64,000 nt of DNA from Halorientalis persicus (GCF_900110215.1 NZ_FOCX01000016.1:22579-86578), one strand, 5' to 3'; positions 25,284-35,021 are shown, counted from the first letter of the stretch. Notes: generated from the letters alone by a model not told the origin. Numbers and translations are program-made.

Positions 25284-28200
25284 ATGGCATCCGACGCGGA
25301 GACGGCGTCACGCGAGCGGGCACACACGGCGATCGCCCTCCTGGCCATCGCCGGGTTCGTTCTGGTCGCCATCGTCTTGCCGACGGTGGGGGCCGACGCG
25401 CCCGGGCGGTCGTTGCTCCCCGGCAACGCCTCCGGCGAGGCGGGCTCGGCCGACGGGAGCGGCGCACTCGGCGAAGTCCTCTCCGGCCGGGCGGGCGGGT
25501 CCGCCAGCGGTGGCTCCGGTGGACAGGCCTCGCTGGTCGACGGGCTGATGGGCTCGCTCTCGGGAGCCGGCGGGACGCCCGGTTCGGGGGCCGGCACGCA
25601 GACTCCCGGCTCAGGCGGTGGGAGCGGGTTCGGCGCGTTGAACCCGGGCCAGCGGACGGGCGTCGGCTCGCAGGGCTCGCCGCTGTCGGACAGCCTCCGG
25701 AGTCAGTCTTCCGAACCACACTTCCTCGTCCGGAGCTCCGCCGCGACCTACTGGCGGACGGGGGCGTACGCGCGCTACACCGGGACCGGCTGGACCGGGC
25801 AGGGCGAGGCGAACCGCGCCGCCTGGCCGCGTCGCCCGGGCGTCGCCGCCGAGGACCGGCGCACGATCACCCAGGAGTACCGCCTGCTCCGGTCGGCCTC
25901 GGCACTCCCGGCGGCCTGGGAACCAGTCGACGTGGACGGCCCGCGCACGGAGAACGTCCGGCTGACCGATCAGGGCGGCCTGCAGTACACAGGGAACCGG
26001 CTCCCGGCGAACGCCACCTACACGGTGACCAGCGCGGCACCGCCCCGGGACCCCGCCCGACTTCGGGCCGCCGGGACCGACTACCCCGACGGGATCGAGG
26101 ACCGATACACCGATCTCCCCGACTCGACGCCCGACCGCCTCCGGTCGTTCACCGACGACCTGACGGCCGACACGGAGTCGCCTTACGGCGCGGCCGTCGC
26201 CATCGAGTCCTGGCTGGAGTCGAACAAGGGGTACTCCCTGAACGCCAGCCACGAGGGGGGCGACGTGGCCGACCAGTTCGTCTTCGAGATGGAGCGTGGC
26301 TACTGCGAGTACTTCGCCAGCACGATGGCGGTCATGCTGCGGACTCAGGACATCCCGGCGCGGTACGTCGTCGGCTACTCGACGGGCGAACCACGCGCCA
26401 ACGGGACGTACCTCGTGCGCGCGATGAACGCCCACGCGTGGGTCGAGGTGTACGTCCCCGACACGGGCTGGGTGCGGTTCGACCCCACGCCCGGCCGGAG
26501 TCGGCTGGCCAGCGAGTTCCGCGCCTACCAGCGCGCCGCCGAGAACGGTAACGCCGAGGCCGCCGCCCGCCGCTTCCTCGAATCCGCCAGCCGCGAGGAC
26601 GGCGGCAACCCCTTCCGTCCGAACGAGGGCGGGGGCTCCCCCGGCGGCCAGTCGCCCGCCGGCGGCCAGTCCGGGGCCGACGACGGCGGGAACGACACCG
26701 ACCGTAACGGCACCGAGATCGCCGAGACGTACAACCACACCGAGTCGGGCAGTCCGGGCGAGACCTTCGACGTGGACGGCGCGTCGAGCGTGCAGGTGTC
26801 GCTCGTGTCCGATCCCGTCCCCGGCCAGTCCGTCGCGGTCCGCGTCGAGCGCGACGGCGACCCGCTGGCCGACGTGGCCGTCGCGTTCGACGGCCGCCGG
26901 ATCGGCACCACCAACGCGTCGGGGCTGGTCACCGGAACGGTCCCCTTCTCGGCGACGCTCGACGTGACGGTCACGGTCCCCGACGAAACCGCCGCGCCCG
27001 CGGGCAGCGCCGCGCTCGCCCTCGGGAACCCGACGGGGACACCGCGCCAGCGCGCGGCGGGCACCGAGACCAACACGACCCGCTCGTTCGACGTGCCCAC
27101 GGACGTCGCCGTGGGGATCGAGGGCGACCCCGGCCCCGGCGAGACGGTGACGGTCAACGCGACCATCGCCGGCCGGCCGGTCCCCGGCGCGAACGTGTCG
27201 GTCAACGGTACGACCGCCGGCCGGACCGACGCCGACGGCCGACTCGACGTGTCGCTCCCGGTGAGCGAACGCGCCTCGGTTCGGGTCGAACGCGGCGAGG
27301 CCGCCGGCAACCGGTCACTCGAACTCGCCAACCTCAGTGTCGACGTGTCGGGATTCGCCCTGCCGGGCCTGTCGGTCACCGTCTCGGTCACCGACGGCGG
27401 TGAGCCGGTCTCCGGCGCGACCGTCGGCGTCGGCGATTCGACCGTCGAGACCGGCGAGGGCGGGACGGCAAAAGTCTCGCTCCCGCTCGCGCCCGGGGCC
27501 ACGGTGACCGCCGAGACGCCCGCCGGCCTTACCGAGACCCAGCCCGTGCGGATGCGGTTCCTGACGGCTGGGCTCGTCTCTCTCTTCGCGCTCGGGGTGC
27601 TGGCCGGTGCCTACCTGCTCCGTCGGCGTGCGCTCGCCGCCGGCCGCTCGCTGCGCGAGCAGGTCCGGGTCGCGCTCCACTGGCTCTCGGGTGCGTTCGT
27701 CTCTGCGCTGGTTGCGCTCGCGGTTCGCGGCGAGGCACTGCTGGCCGCGCTCCCTGCGTTTCTGCGCCGGGTCCGCGACACACTCGCGGCGCTGGCGTGT
27801 GAACTCGCGGCCGCCGTCCGCGCCCGCAAAACCGACCTCGGTCGGCTCCCCGGACCGCGAGCCCTCCTCGCTCGACTGCTGGCCGCGATTCGGGGTTTGC
27901 TCGCCGGGGTTCGTGACTCACTGCCCGGCGGTGACGCGGCGGCCGAACCCGACGGGGCGACGGCGACGACTGCAGGCACGCCCACGGACGCGCCGGCGGC
28001 CCGTGAACGGGTCCGGCGCGCCTGGCGGGAGTTCCGTGAGCAGGTGCCCGTCGCCGATCACCGGACGAAAACGCCCGGCGAACTCGCCCGCGAGGGCGTC
28101 GACGCCGGCTTTCCCCGAACCGCCGTCCGGACGCTCCGGGATGCGATCCGGGACGTAGAGTACGGCCGGCGCGACCCGGACGAATACGTCGACGCCGTGG

Positions 28201-28325
28201 ACGACGCTCGGCGGGAACTGACGCCAGCGTCCGACGACGATTCCGAGGGTGCAACGGCAACCGATGGTGGCGCCCCGGGCGAAGCGAGTGACGCGAGCGA
28301 ACCCGAGGACGGTGAGCGGTCGTGA
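25284..28325 (+). CDS. Transglutaminase-like membrane protein with DUF4129 tail (TgpA-type)
   Basis: 1013 residues. Order: one N-terminal membrane helix (18-37), a Gly/Ser-rich linker (45-140), a beta domain, then the transglutaminase core with Cys341 in GYCEYFAS, His384 in NAHAWVEV and Asp400 in WVRFDPTPG. Four Ig-like repeats follow (about 500-740), a membrane helix near 755-780, a long Ala/Arg-rich helical stretch and DUF4129 at about 910-985. The catalytic part should face outside. It starts a four-gene operon with overlapping codons, the usual company of DUF58 and MoxR. Confidence 0.9.
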   Translation: MASDAETASRERAHTAIALLAIAGFVLVAIVLPTVGADAPGRSLLPGNASGEAGSADGSGALGEVLSGRAGGSASGGSGGQASLVDGLMGSLSGAGGTPGSGAGTQTPGSGGGSGFGALNPGQRTGVGSQGSPLSDSLRSQSSEPHFLVRSSAATYWRTGAYARYTGTGWTGQGEANRAAWPRRPGVAAEDRRTITQEYRLLRSASALPAAWEPVDVDGPRTENVRLTDQGGLQYTGNRLPANATYTVTSAAPPRDPARLRAAGTDYPDGIEDRYTDLPDSTPDRLRSFTDDLTADTESPYGAAVAIESWLESNKGYSLNASHEGGDVADQFVFEMERGYCEYFASTMAVMLRTQDIPARYVVGYSTGEPRANGTYLVRAMNAHAWVEVYVPDTGWVRFDPTPGRSRLASEFRAYQRAAENGNAEAAARRFLESASREDGGNPFRPNEGGGSPGGQSPAGGQSGADDGGNDTDRNGTEIAETYNHTESGSPGETFDVDGASSVQVSLVSDPVPGQSVAVRVERDGDPLADVAVAFDGRRIGTTNASGLVTGTVPFSATLDVTVTVPDETAAPAGSAALALGNPTGTPRQRAAGTETNTTRSFDVPTDVAVGIEGDPGPGETVTVNATIAGRPVPGANVSVNGTTAGRTDADGRLDVSLPVSERASVRVERGEAAGNRSLELANLSVDVSGFALPGLSVTVSVTDGGEPVSGATVGVGDSTVETGEGGTAKVSLPLAPGATVTAETPAGLTETQPVRMRFLTAGLVSLFALGVLAGAYLLRRRALAAGRSLREQVRVALHWLSGAFVSALVALAVRGEALLAALPAFLRRVRDTLAALACELAAAVRARKTDLGRLPGPRALLARLLAAIRGLLAGVRDSLPGGDAAAEPDGATATTAGTPTDAPAARERVRRAWREFREQVPVADHRTKTPGELAREGVDAGFPRTAVRTLRDAIRDVEYGRRDPDEYVDAVDDARRELTPASDDDSEGATATDGGAPGEASDASEPEDGERS

Positions 28326-29041
28326 CCGCCCGGACGCGCCTGCTGGTCGGTGCGGCGGGGGCCGTGTTGCTCACTGCGGCTGCGATCGTCCTCGCGCCCG
28401 GGCTCTTGCCAGTCCCCCGGTCGCAACTGGCGGCGGTGATGGACACACTGACGGGGACGGTCGGACTGGCCGGCCTCGCAGTGATCGCCGGGCTGATCGC
28501 CGTCGTGCAGGGGCTGTGGTCCTCGACGACGGCTTCGCGCCCGCCGCCGTTGCCCGTCGACGGCGACCCGACGGCGCGTGACGTGCCCGGACCGGTCGTC
28601 GGCGAGACGTTCGACGAACGACTGGCGGCGGTCCAGCGTGTCGACGCCCGGTCGCCCGACAGCGAGGCGGTCGTCCGCGAGGACCTCCGGCGGCTGGCGA
28701 CCGACGTGTACCAGCGCACCCACCGGTGTGACTGGGAGACGGCCGCCCGTGCCGTCGAGACGGGTGCCTGGACCGACGACCGCGCCGCCGCGGCGTTCGT
28801 CGGCGGGGCCGACGCGCCCGACGTGCCGCTTCGCCGCTGGTTCGAGGATATGCTCAGCGAACACGGTGCCTTCCACCGCCAGACGATCCGGACACTCCGG
28901 GCGATCTACGCGCTCGAAGGCGAGACCGACGGCGATACGGCGTCGGCAACCGAGCGGACCTGGACCGCGGACGAGACGGCCCCTACCGAGACCGCCGCGC
29001 GGGACGGCTCGGCGACCCGTACGGAGGTGACCGACACGTGA
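28322..29041 (+). CDS. Membrane protein of the DUF58 operon (DUF7269-like)
   Basis: 239 residues. Two hydrophobic helices at the N-terminus (LLVGAAGAVLLTAAAIVLAP; GLAGLAVIAGLIAVVQGLW), then a cytoplasmic helical domain (DLRRLATDVYQRTHRCDWE) and a Thr/Glu-rich tail. It begins with GTG inside the stop of the preceding gene (GTGA), so translation is coupled. It matches what I remember as DUF7269, found only in this haloarchaeal operon. Function unknown. Confidence 0.75.
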   Translation: MTARTRLLVGAAGAVLLTAAAIVLAPGLLPVPRSQLAAVMDTLTGTVGLAGLAVIAGLIAVVQGLWSSTTASRPPPLPVDGDPTARDVPGPVVGETFDERLAAVQRVDARSPDSEAVVREDLRRLATDVYQRTHRCDWETAARAVETGAWTDDRAAAAFVGGADAPDVPLRRWFEDMLSEHGAFHRQTIRTLRAIYALEGETDGDTASATERTWTADETAPTETAARDGSATRTEVTDT

Positions 29042-30414
29042 TGCGAGTCGCCCGCTGGCACGGCGCGCTGGTCGGGGCGCTCTTTGCTAGCGCCCTCGGC
29101 CTGTACGTGGGCGACCACGTCTTCTTCCTGATGGCGACGATTCCGCTCGCGTACGTCGTTTACGGCCACGTCACCGGTCTCGGGCCGCCGTCGCTGGCCA
29201 TCGAGCGGACGTTCGACGACGACCACGTCGACCCCGGCGACACGGTGACGGTAACCCTCTCCGTGGAGAACACCGGCGACCGCCCGATCCCCGACCTCCG
29301 ACTGGTCGATGGCGTCCCCGAAGACGTGGCCGTCGCCGACGGATCGCCGGCCGGGGCCATCGCGCTCCGCCCCGACGAGTCGGCCACCGTCTCCTACGAG
29401 GTCCGCCCGCCGCGTGGGGCCCACGAGTTCGGGACCGTCGCGGTCCGGGGGCGCAGTCTCGCCGGGACTGTCACGGGGACGACGACGCTCGCACCCGACG
29501 GCGACGACACCCTGCGCTGTACCACGTTGCTCGACGAGTTCCCGTTGCAGGACCTGACGACGCCGTTCGCGGGCCAGGCCCCGACCGACACCGGCGGCGA
29601 CGGCATCGAGTTCCACGCCATCCGTGAGTACCGGCGTGGCGACCCCCTCTCACACGTCGACTGGCGACGCCTGGCTCGCACGGGCGAACTCGCGACCGTG
29701 ACCTACCGGCAGGAGCGGGCCGCCGCCGTCGTGTTCGTCGTCGACGACCGTCCGGACGCGCATTGTCAGCCGCCCCAGGGCGGGCCGTCGGCGCTCGATT
29801 ACGTCCTCTACGCCGCCTCGCAGGGACTGGTGACGCTCACCGAGACGGGCCACCGGGTCGGCGTCACGACGCTCTCGCCCGGGGCGGATCGGGACTGGGT
29901 CTCGCCGGGCCGGGGGGCCGCCACGGAGTCGGCCGCGTCGGATCTCTTCGACCGGGTCGGAGGTGACGGCACGGAGTCGACCGCGTCCGACGCCGCGCGG
30001 ACGCCGGTCGCGACCGACGGTGCCGGCTCCGAGACTGCCCAGGAGGAGCCCGAGACCGGGGTCGACGACACCGCCGACCCCGACGGGGCGGCGCTTGGCC
30101 TGCGACTCGCGGAGTGGTTGCCCGCGCACGCGCAGGTCGTGCTCTGTACTCCGCTTGTCGACGACGTGCCGATCGATGTCGTCGAGACGCTGCTGTCGAA
30201 CCGCCACGCCGTGACCGTCCTCAGTCCGAACGTCACCGGACCCGGCGACGGTGCCCATCCGACGCCGGGGCAGGCGGTGGCCGACGTACAGCGCCGCCTT
30301 CGGCTGACCGACCTCGAACGGCTGGGCGTCGCGGCCACAGACTGGCAACCCGGGACGCCGCTCCAGGTCGCGCTCGCGGACGTGCTGACGACCACGCGGG
30401 GGTGGGACCGATGA
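29041..30414 (+). CDS. DUF58 domain protein
   Basis: 457 residues. Two N-terminal helices (VGALFASALGLYVG; FFLMATIPLAYVVYG), an exported-looking beta domain (VDPGDTVTVTLSVENTGD), then the DUF58 hallmark REYRRGDPLSHVDWRRLART and the vWA-like strand AAVVFVVDDRPD. DUF58 proteins work with MoxR ATPases in envelope assembly or protein maturation. Residues about 285-345 form an acidic insert. It starts at ATG 29041 in a TGATG overlap; the GTG one codon earlier is an alternative. Confidence 0.88.
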   Translation: MRVARWHGALVGALFASALGLYVGDHVFFLMATIPLAYVVYGHVTGLGPPSLAIERTFDDDHVDPGDTVTVTLSVENTGDRPIPDLRLVDGVPEDVAVADGSPAGAIALRPDESATVSYEVRPPRGAHEFGTVAVRGRSLAGTVTGTTTLAPDGDDTLRCTTLLDEFPLQDLTTPFAGQAPTDTGGDGIEFHAIREYRRGDPLSHVDWRRLARTGELATVTYRQERAAAVVFVVDDRPDAHCQPPQGGPSALDYVLYAASQGLVTLTETGHRVGVTTLSPGADRDWVSPGRGAATESAASDLFDRVGGDGTESTASDAARTPVATDGAGSETAQEEPETGVDDTADPDGAALGLRLAEWLPAHAQVVLCTPLVDDVPIDVVETLLSNRHAVTVLSPNVTGPGDGAHPTPGQAVADVQRRLRLTDLERLGVAATDWQPGTPLQVALADVLTTTRGWDR

Positions 30415-32060
30415 GCGACGAGCGGGCGACCGACGGCGGTTCTCGCACCCGCGACGAGGCGGTACTGCCCCGCCTCGGTACCGGCGACGGGGTGGTCGCC
30501 ACCCTCGCCGAGACCGCCGCGGGGGTGCAACTATCGGCGCTTGCCGGCGGCGTCGTCGCCGTCCTCGCGGCGGTGCTCGTCGGCTGGCAGTTGCTCGGCG
30601 TCCGACTCGCGCTGGTGTCGTCCGTCTCGGGCGTCCTGCTGGCGGCCGGGCTGTACGCCCTCCGGAGCGAGCGCGTTCCCGTGCTGTTCGCCGCCGGCGC
30701 GCTCCTGACGCCTGCCTCGATGGGGCTGGCCATCGCGCTCGGTGTCGGCGTCGCGTTCGGACTCGACGTGGCCCAGCCAGCGGGCCACCTCGCGGGCGTG
30801 ACCGTCCTGTTGCTCGTGGGGAGCGGGTTCGGTGCGGTGTTGACCGCCGTCCCCCTCGACGAGGGCGCGGTCCTGGCGGGTTCGTTCATGCGGTTCGTCG
30901 GGATGCTCGTCCCGCTGACCGTCGCCCAGGTCGTGGTCGTCGCCATCGCCGCCTGGGAATCCGTGATCCGCTCGCTGGCCCGACTGGTCGTCGACAGCCC
31001 CGATCCGCTGCTCGCGCTCGGGCGCTCGCTTCTGGCCCCGACCGGCAGCGCGGCACTGCTAACCTTCGTGCTGTACGTCCTCCTCTTGCTCTTTCTGTTC
31101 CGGGTGGTCCTGCGGTCGATCCCCGTGGTGAAGCTGTTCCCGCCGCGTCAGCGTCCGATGGTGACGGCCAGACTCGACCGGCTCGTGGGTCGGCTGGGGT
31201 GGGCCCTGCTGGCGGCCACCGGCGGTGCCATCGCCCTGGTCACCGTCGCAGTCGTCGCCGGAGTGGCCACGCCGGCGGCGCTCGCCGCCCGGTTCGGGAC
31301 GGTCGCCGTGCCCGTCGTCTGGTTGCTAACGACCGTCTGGGTCCGTATCCTGTTCGTCCTCGCTATCGGGACGATGGCGGCCATCCTCGTCAGCGAGCGA
31401 CTCCGGCGGCGCGTCCGCCGGCTCTCCGAGGCCGACCTGCTCCGGCAGGGGATGCCGCCGCTGGGCGCGTTCACGACCGCATTCCTCTTCGGTGTCGTCG
31501 CCGACCTGCTGATCAGCACCGACGAACTGCTCGCGCGCGCGCCAGCGAGTGTCCGCCCGACCGTCGAGTCGCTGCTCGGCGGGGGCGTCGTCACGGCCGT
31601 GCTGGTCGTCGCGTTCGGCGCGCTCATCTTCGCCGGAATCGCCTTCGTCTCCCTGTCCGTGCTGGTGAGCTCGCCGATCCTCCCAGAACGGGCGCTCGGG
31701 CCGACCCTCGCCAGCGCCGCCGTGTTCGCGCTTGCCCTCCTGCTCGTCCTCTTCGGCGGGTCGTCGCTTGCCGCCTTCTTCGCGGTCGCGGCCGCCCTGG
31801 TCGTCTGGGACACTGGCGAGTTCGCGACCAGCCTCCGCGAAGAACTTCCGGACGGTGCGACGACGACGCGAGGCGAACTCGTCCACGTCGGCGCGAGTCT
31901 CGTCGTCGGCCTGCTGGCGGTCGTCGGTGCCTTCCTGCTCGCCCTGTTGGTCGCCAGCGACCTGCTCGTGCCGTCGGTCCCGGACACGACGCTCGCGGCT
32001 GGCGCGGTGATCCTCGCCTTCGGCACGACGATCGTCCTGCTGTCGTCGCTCCGGGAGTGA
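30411..32060 (+). CDS. Polytopic membrane protein of the DUF58 operon (DUF7519-like)
   Basis: 549 residues with roughly 12 hydrophobic helices spread over the whole length, for example LSALAGGVVAVLAAVLVGW, LVPLTVAQVVVVAIAAW, LLTFVLYVLLLLFLFRVV and AVILAFGTTIVLLSSL. No transporter signature is visible. It begins in an ATGA overlap with the DUF58 gene and ends one base before the convergent moxR. Family DUF7519 by recollection; function unknown, but constant linkage suggests the membrane part of the MoxR/DUF58/transglutaminase machine. Confidence 0.78.
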   Translation: MSDERATDGGSRTRDEAVLPRLGTGDGVVATLAETAAGVQLSALAGGVVAVLAAVLVGWQLLGVRLALVSSVSGVLLAAGLYALRSERVPVLFAAGALLTPASMGLAIALGVGVAFGLDVAQPAGHLAGVTVLLLVGSGFGAVLTAVPLDEGAVLAGSFMRFVGMLVPLTVAQVVVVAIAAWESVIRSLARLVVDSPDPLLALGRSLLAPTGSAALLTFVLYVLLLLFLFRVVLRSIPVVKLFPPRQRPMVTARLDRLVGRLGWALLAATGGAIALVTVAVVAGVATPAALAARFGTVAVPVVWLLTTVWVRILFVLAIGTMAAILVSERLRRRVRRLSEADLLRQGMPPLGAFTTAFLFGVVADLLISTDELLARAPASVRPTVESLLGGGVVTAVLVVAFGALIFAGIAFVSLSVLVSSPILPERALGPTLASAAVFALALLLVLFGGSSLAAFFAVAAALVVWDTGEFATSLREELPDGATTTRGELVHVGASLVVGLLAVVGAFLLALLVASDLLVPSVPDTTLAAGAVILAFGTTIVLLSSLRE

Positions 32061-32061
32061 G

Positions 32062-33015
32062 CTACTCGTCGACGGTCGGCACTTCGACCCGGTCCAGCAC
32101 GTCCTCCAACACTCTCCGCTTCGAGACCGACCGGACACTCGATTCGGCGGTCAACACGAGCCGGTGGGCGAACACCGCGTCGGCCACCTGCTTTACGTCG
32201 TCGGGTACCACGTAGTCGCGGCCGGCGATGGTCGCGTAGGCGCGGACGGCCTCGAACAGCCGCTGGATACCCCGCGGTGAGACGCCCACCTCGACGCGCT
32301 CGTCCATCCGTGTCGCCCGGCCAAGGTCGACCACGTACTCGCGGACTTTCCGCTCGACGGTCACCGACTCGGGCACCTGTTGCAGGTCACGGACCGTCTC
32401 CGGATCGACCACCGGCCCGACACTCGGCGCCTGCGCGGTGCGACTCGCCCGCCGATCCAGCAGTTCGAGTTCACCGTCTCGCTCGGGGTACCCCATCGAA
32501 CTCTTGATCATGAAGCGATCGCGCTGGGCCTCCGGCAGCGCGAACGTCCCCTCCTGCTCGACGGGGTTCTGGGTCGCCATGACGAAAAACGGCTCCGGGA
32601 GCTGGTAGGTCTCGCCGTCGACCGTGACCTGGCGCTCCTCCATGGCCTCCAGCAGCGCGGCCTGGGTCTTGGGCGGTGCACGATTGATCTCGTCGGCCAG
32701 CACCACGTTGGCGAAGATCGGTCCCTCCGCGAACTCGAAGCTCCCGTCGCCCTCGTTGTAGACGTTCGTGCCGGTCACGTCCGAGGGGAGGAGGTCGGGG
32801 GTGAACTGGACCCGGGAGAACTCCAGCCCGAGCGCCGTCGCGAGACTGCGCGCGGTGAGTGTCTTGCCGACACCAGGCACGTCCTCGAACAGCACGTGCC
32901 CCCGTGCCAGAATCCCCGTCAACACCCGCTCCAGAAACGTCCGGTCCGTGATGACCGCCGACTGTACCTCGTCGAGTACCGCCGTACACTCCCCGGCGGC
33001 GTCTGTCACGTCCAT
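32062..33015 (-). CDS. moxR: MoxR-family AAA ATPase
   Basis: 317 residues. Walker A is FEDVPGVGKTLTARSLA near 43-60, Walker B VVLADEINRAPPKTQAALLE near 105, sensor 1 MATQNPVEQEGTF and the arginine-rich SPRGIQRLFEAVRAYA lid follow. MoxR ATPases are chaperone-like and act with DUF58 proteins. Unusually for this partnership, the gene is on the opposite strand, tail-to-tail with the operon it should serve (one-base gap), so its expression is separately controlled. Confidence 0.94.
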   Translation of the reverse strand: MDVTDAAGECTAVLDEVQSAVITDRTFLERVLTGILARGHVLFEDVPGVGKTLTARSLATALGLEFSRVQFTPDLLPSDVTGTNVYNEGDGSFEFAEGPIFANVVLADEINRAPPKTQAALLEAMEERQVTVDGETYQLPEPFFVMATQNPVEQEGTFALPEAQRDRFMIKSSMGYPERDGELELLDRRASRTAQAPSVGPVVDPETVRDLQQVPESVTVERKVREYVVDLGRATRMDERVEVGVSPRGIQRLFEAVRAYATIAGRDYVVPDDVKQVADAVFAHRLVLTAESSVRSVSKRRVLEDVLDRVEVPTVDE

Positions 33016-33084
33016 GCTGTTACGTGTAAACTCGCCCTCATGAATGTTCCTGCTGTGTCAGGACGACTGCCGCCCCGGCCCCGC

Positions 33085-33438
33085 TCACGATTCGTCGACG
33101 GCGACCTCGTCGTTGCGGCTTTCGTCCGCGCCGATATCGTCGTCCATTCGAACCTCGTCGTCGCGGACGCGCTCCAGCCGACCGACCAACTCCTCGATGC
33201 CCTCGTTGACGCGTTCGAGTCGCTCGCCGATGTCCTCGGCCGGCACTGCACCCTCCGGCGTCGGCTCGATGAACTCGTCGTTTTCCAGCATTCGCAACGA
33301 GTACCGCACCTTGTGTTCGGGGACGTCCGTCCGATCCGATAGCTTGACGATCCCGATCGGCCCGTCCGCGATGACCGCCCGCAGGATCGTCAGATCTCGG
33401 CGCTCCTTCTCCACCTGGTTCCTGAGTCGCTCGTCCAT
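33085..33438 (-). CDS. Winged-helix transcription regulator, small
   Basis: 117 residues. The N-terminal part is a winged helix (LTILRAVIADGPIGIVKLSD, recognition helix near VPEHKVRYSLRMLENDEFI); the C-terminal 55 residues are a charged coiled coil (RLERVNEGIEELVGRLERV) ending in an acidic tail, which suggests dimerisation. A TATA-like ATTATATG (minus strand, about 33472-33480) lies about 35-40 bases upstream. The target is unknown; moxR directly downstream is on the same strand and could be co-transcribed. Confidence 0.82.
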   Translation of the reverse strand: MDERLRNQVEKERRDLTILRAVIADGPIGIVKLSDRTDVPEHKVRYSLRMLENDEFIEPTPEGAVPAEDIGERLERVNEGIEELVGRLERVRDDEVRMDDDIGADESRNDEVAVDES

Positions 33439-33480
33439 ACTGGGGTGTCTTCACAGGAGTACCCACCCGCGACATATAAT

Positions 33481-33850
33481 TCTTGTATCTCCCTCGACGC
33501 CGGAACGTCATCGTCTGTCACACCTTCGTGACACCCGCGACGGGCGGCCCGGCGGCGGTGTCGCCGTTCGCTCGGCTGTTTGCGGACTCCCGCTGGTCGT
33601 CCTCACTACGCTCGGCCGCCCGCTACTCACGGCTCGCTTCGCTCTCACGGGCGTTGCCCGTTCGAGCAGCGGTCAGAGACCGCTCGCAATTCCGGAGATT
33701 CTTCGCTCCGCTCGAATCTCCCTGCTCGCGGCTCCATGCGTCGCCGCTCGCTCGTTCGGCGACGCTCCCTGCGGTCCCGTCGCCCGCTGCTCACGGGCGC
33801 TTCGCGCCCGTTCGCTCGCTCGGCGCTCCTCACTCCGTTCGGAGCGCCCG
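33481..33850. repeat. Low-complexity palindrome-rich spacer
   Basis: About 370 bases without a credible gene; all long open frames here are Arg/Ser-rich. Inverted repeats include ACGGGC-GTT-GCCCGT (near 33648), AGCGGTC-AGA-GACCGCT (near 33668), GGAGATTC/GAATCTCC (33694-33722), GCGTCGCC/GGCGACGC (near 33737-33765), ACGGGCGC-TTC-GCGCCCGT (near 33795) and GGCGCTCC/GGAGCGCC near the right end. CGCTCG-type words are frequent. It separates two minus-strand genes. Confidence 0.65.
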
Positions 33851-34507
33851 CTACTCGTCCACCGGCGTCCGCCGCAACTCGTCGATCTGGTCGCGCAGCG
33901 CCCCCAATTCCGACTCCAGTTCCTCGCGCCGGTCGATCAGTGCGCTCAACTCCTCCGTGTTGACCGGCTGGTCGCTCTCCAGGGCCACGTCCAGCGCGTC
34001 CGTCGTCGACCGCACCAGAAAGTGCGCGATCTGGAGAATCTCCTCGGGTGATTCCCGGCCCTCGTACAGCTCCACTTCGCCCGACAGGGGCGTGTACTCG
34101 ACCAGTGGCACCTCCTCCTCGCCCTGGTAGGTCGTCGCCGTACTCAGACTCGTCACCGGGTTGTGCCGCTCTTTGGTCTGTTCCGAGCGGACGATGCTGA
34201 ACTCGTCGGCCAGATTCCCGTAGGTCTCTTTCAGATCCCGGAGCTTCTGACCCGTCTCGACGTCCATCTGGGCCTCCACGTCCGCGAAGAACTGCGCCGA
34301 CCCCCCGAGACTCAACGCGACCGCGAAGAAGGCTCCCTGGGAGTGCTCGGCGAACTCGCGCAACCGCTCGCGGACCGTCCCGTGTCGCCCCTCGGCCGCC
34401 AGCTTCTGCAGATCGTCGAGAAACGCGCGCGTCCCCGCTTCCTGCTGGAGGTAGTCCTCGACCAGCGCCTTCGGCATCTCCCGAGGCGCGTCGTCTCGGC
34501 TGTTCAT
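33851..34507 (-). CDS. Conserved hypothetical protein with C-terminal coiled coil
   Basis: 218 residues starting MNSRDDAPREMPKALVEDYL. Mostly helical and acidic, cytoplasmic, no signal peptide. The last 30 residues (ALIDRREELESELGALRDQI) form a short coiled coil. GGSAQFFADVEAQMDVETGQ in the middle looks conserved. I do not recognise the family. It precedes the palindrome-rich spacer and follows the PD-(D/E)XK gene on the same strand. Confidence 0.72.
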   Translation of the reverse strand: MNSRDDAPREMPKALVEDYLQQEAGTRAFLDDLQKLAAEGRHGTVRERLREFAEHSQGAFFAVALSLGGSAQFFADVEAQMDVETGQKLRDLKETYGNLADEFSIVRSEQTKERHNPVTSLSTATTYQGEEEVPLVEYTPLSGEVELYEGRESPEEILQIAHFLVRSTTDALDVALESDQPVNTEELSALIDRREELESELGALRDQIDELRRTPVDE

Positions 34508-34607
34508 ATCCGCAGTAGCGCCTCCCGTTACTATACGCTTTGGCCTCCGTTCTCGGCCGTGGGAATCGGGGCCGTCCGACTCGACCCCTCGCCGCTACCG
34601 ATTCGAA

Positions 34608-35021
34608 CTACGGGAGTGCGTCGTCGAACCTGAACGCCGCGGCGTCGTTGACACTCGGGTGATCGATCTCTGGATCGTCCACCCGGAGGTAGGTGTTTTT
34701 CTTTCCCGCTCTCGTCTCAGGAACCCAGTACAGCCGATCGGTGTCCTTACACCGGATCGCGAACGCGTCGATCGAGTCGCCGTACTCTTTTGCAACCACG
34801 TCACCGTCTACGGTCGTCTTACTGGCCGTTTTGAACCGAACGCAACCGTCTTCGATCCATCCGGTTTTGCACTGGACCCGGTGCAGCCCCGGCGTGGAAT
34901 CGACGACCAGATCGTAGCTGTCGTTGTCACCGAACGGTATCGAGACGCTGTATCCCCGAGCGATCAGTGCGTGGATGATCCTCGCCTCGGTCGTATCTCC
35001 CCTGTCTTTCGTGTTCCCCAT
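34608..35021 (-). CDS. PD-(D/E)XK nuclease-like protein
   Basis: 137 residues. It starts MGNTKDRGDTTEARIIHALI with the helix-Glu that precedes this fold, then ARGYSVSIPFGDNDSYDLVV and VQCKTGWIEDGCVRFKT, giving the D-x(n)-QxK active-site pattern (Asp near 37, Lys near 54). This is the type annotated as group I intron-associated PD-(D/E)XK endonuclease in haloarchaea; a Holliday-resolvase-like role is also possible. It lies 224 bases downstream of tRNA-Asp on the same strand. No intron is present in that tRNA. Confidence 0.8.
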   Translation of the reverse strand: MGNTKDRGDTTEARIIHALIARGYSVSIPFGDNDSYDLVVDSTPGLHRVQCKTGWIEDGCVRFKTASKTTVDGDVVAKEYGDSIDAFAIRCKDTDRLYWVPETRAGKKNTYLRVDDPEIDHPSVNDAAAFRFDDALP

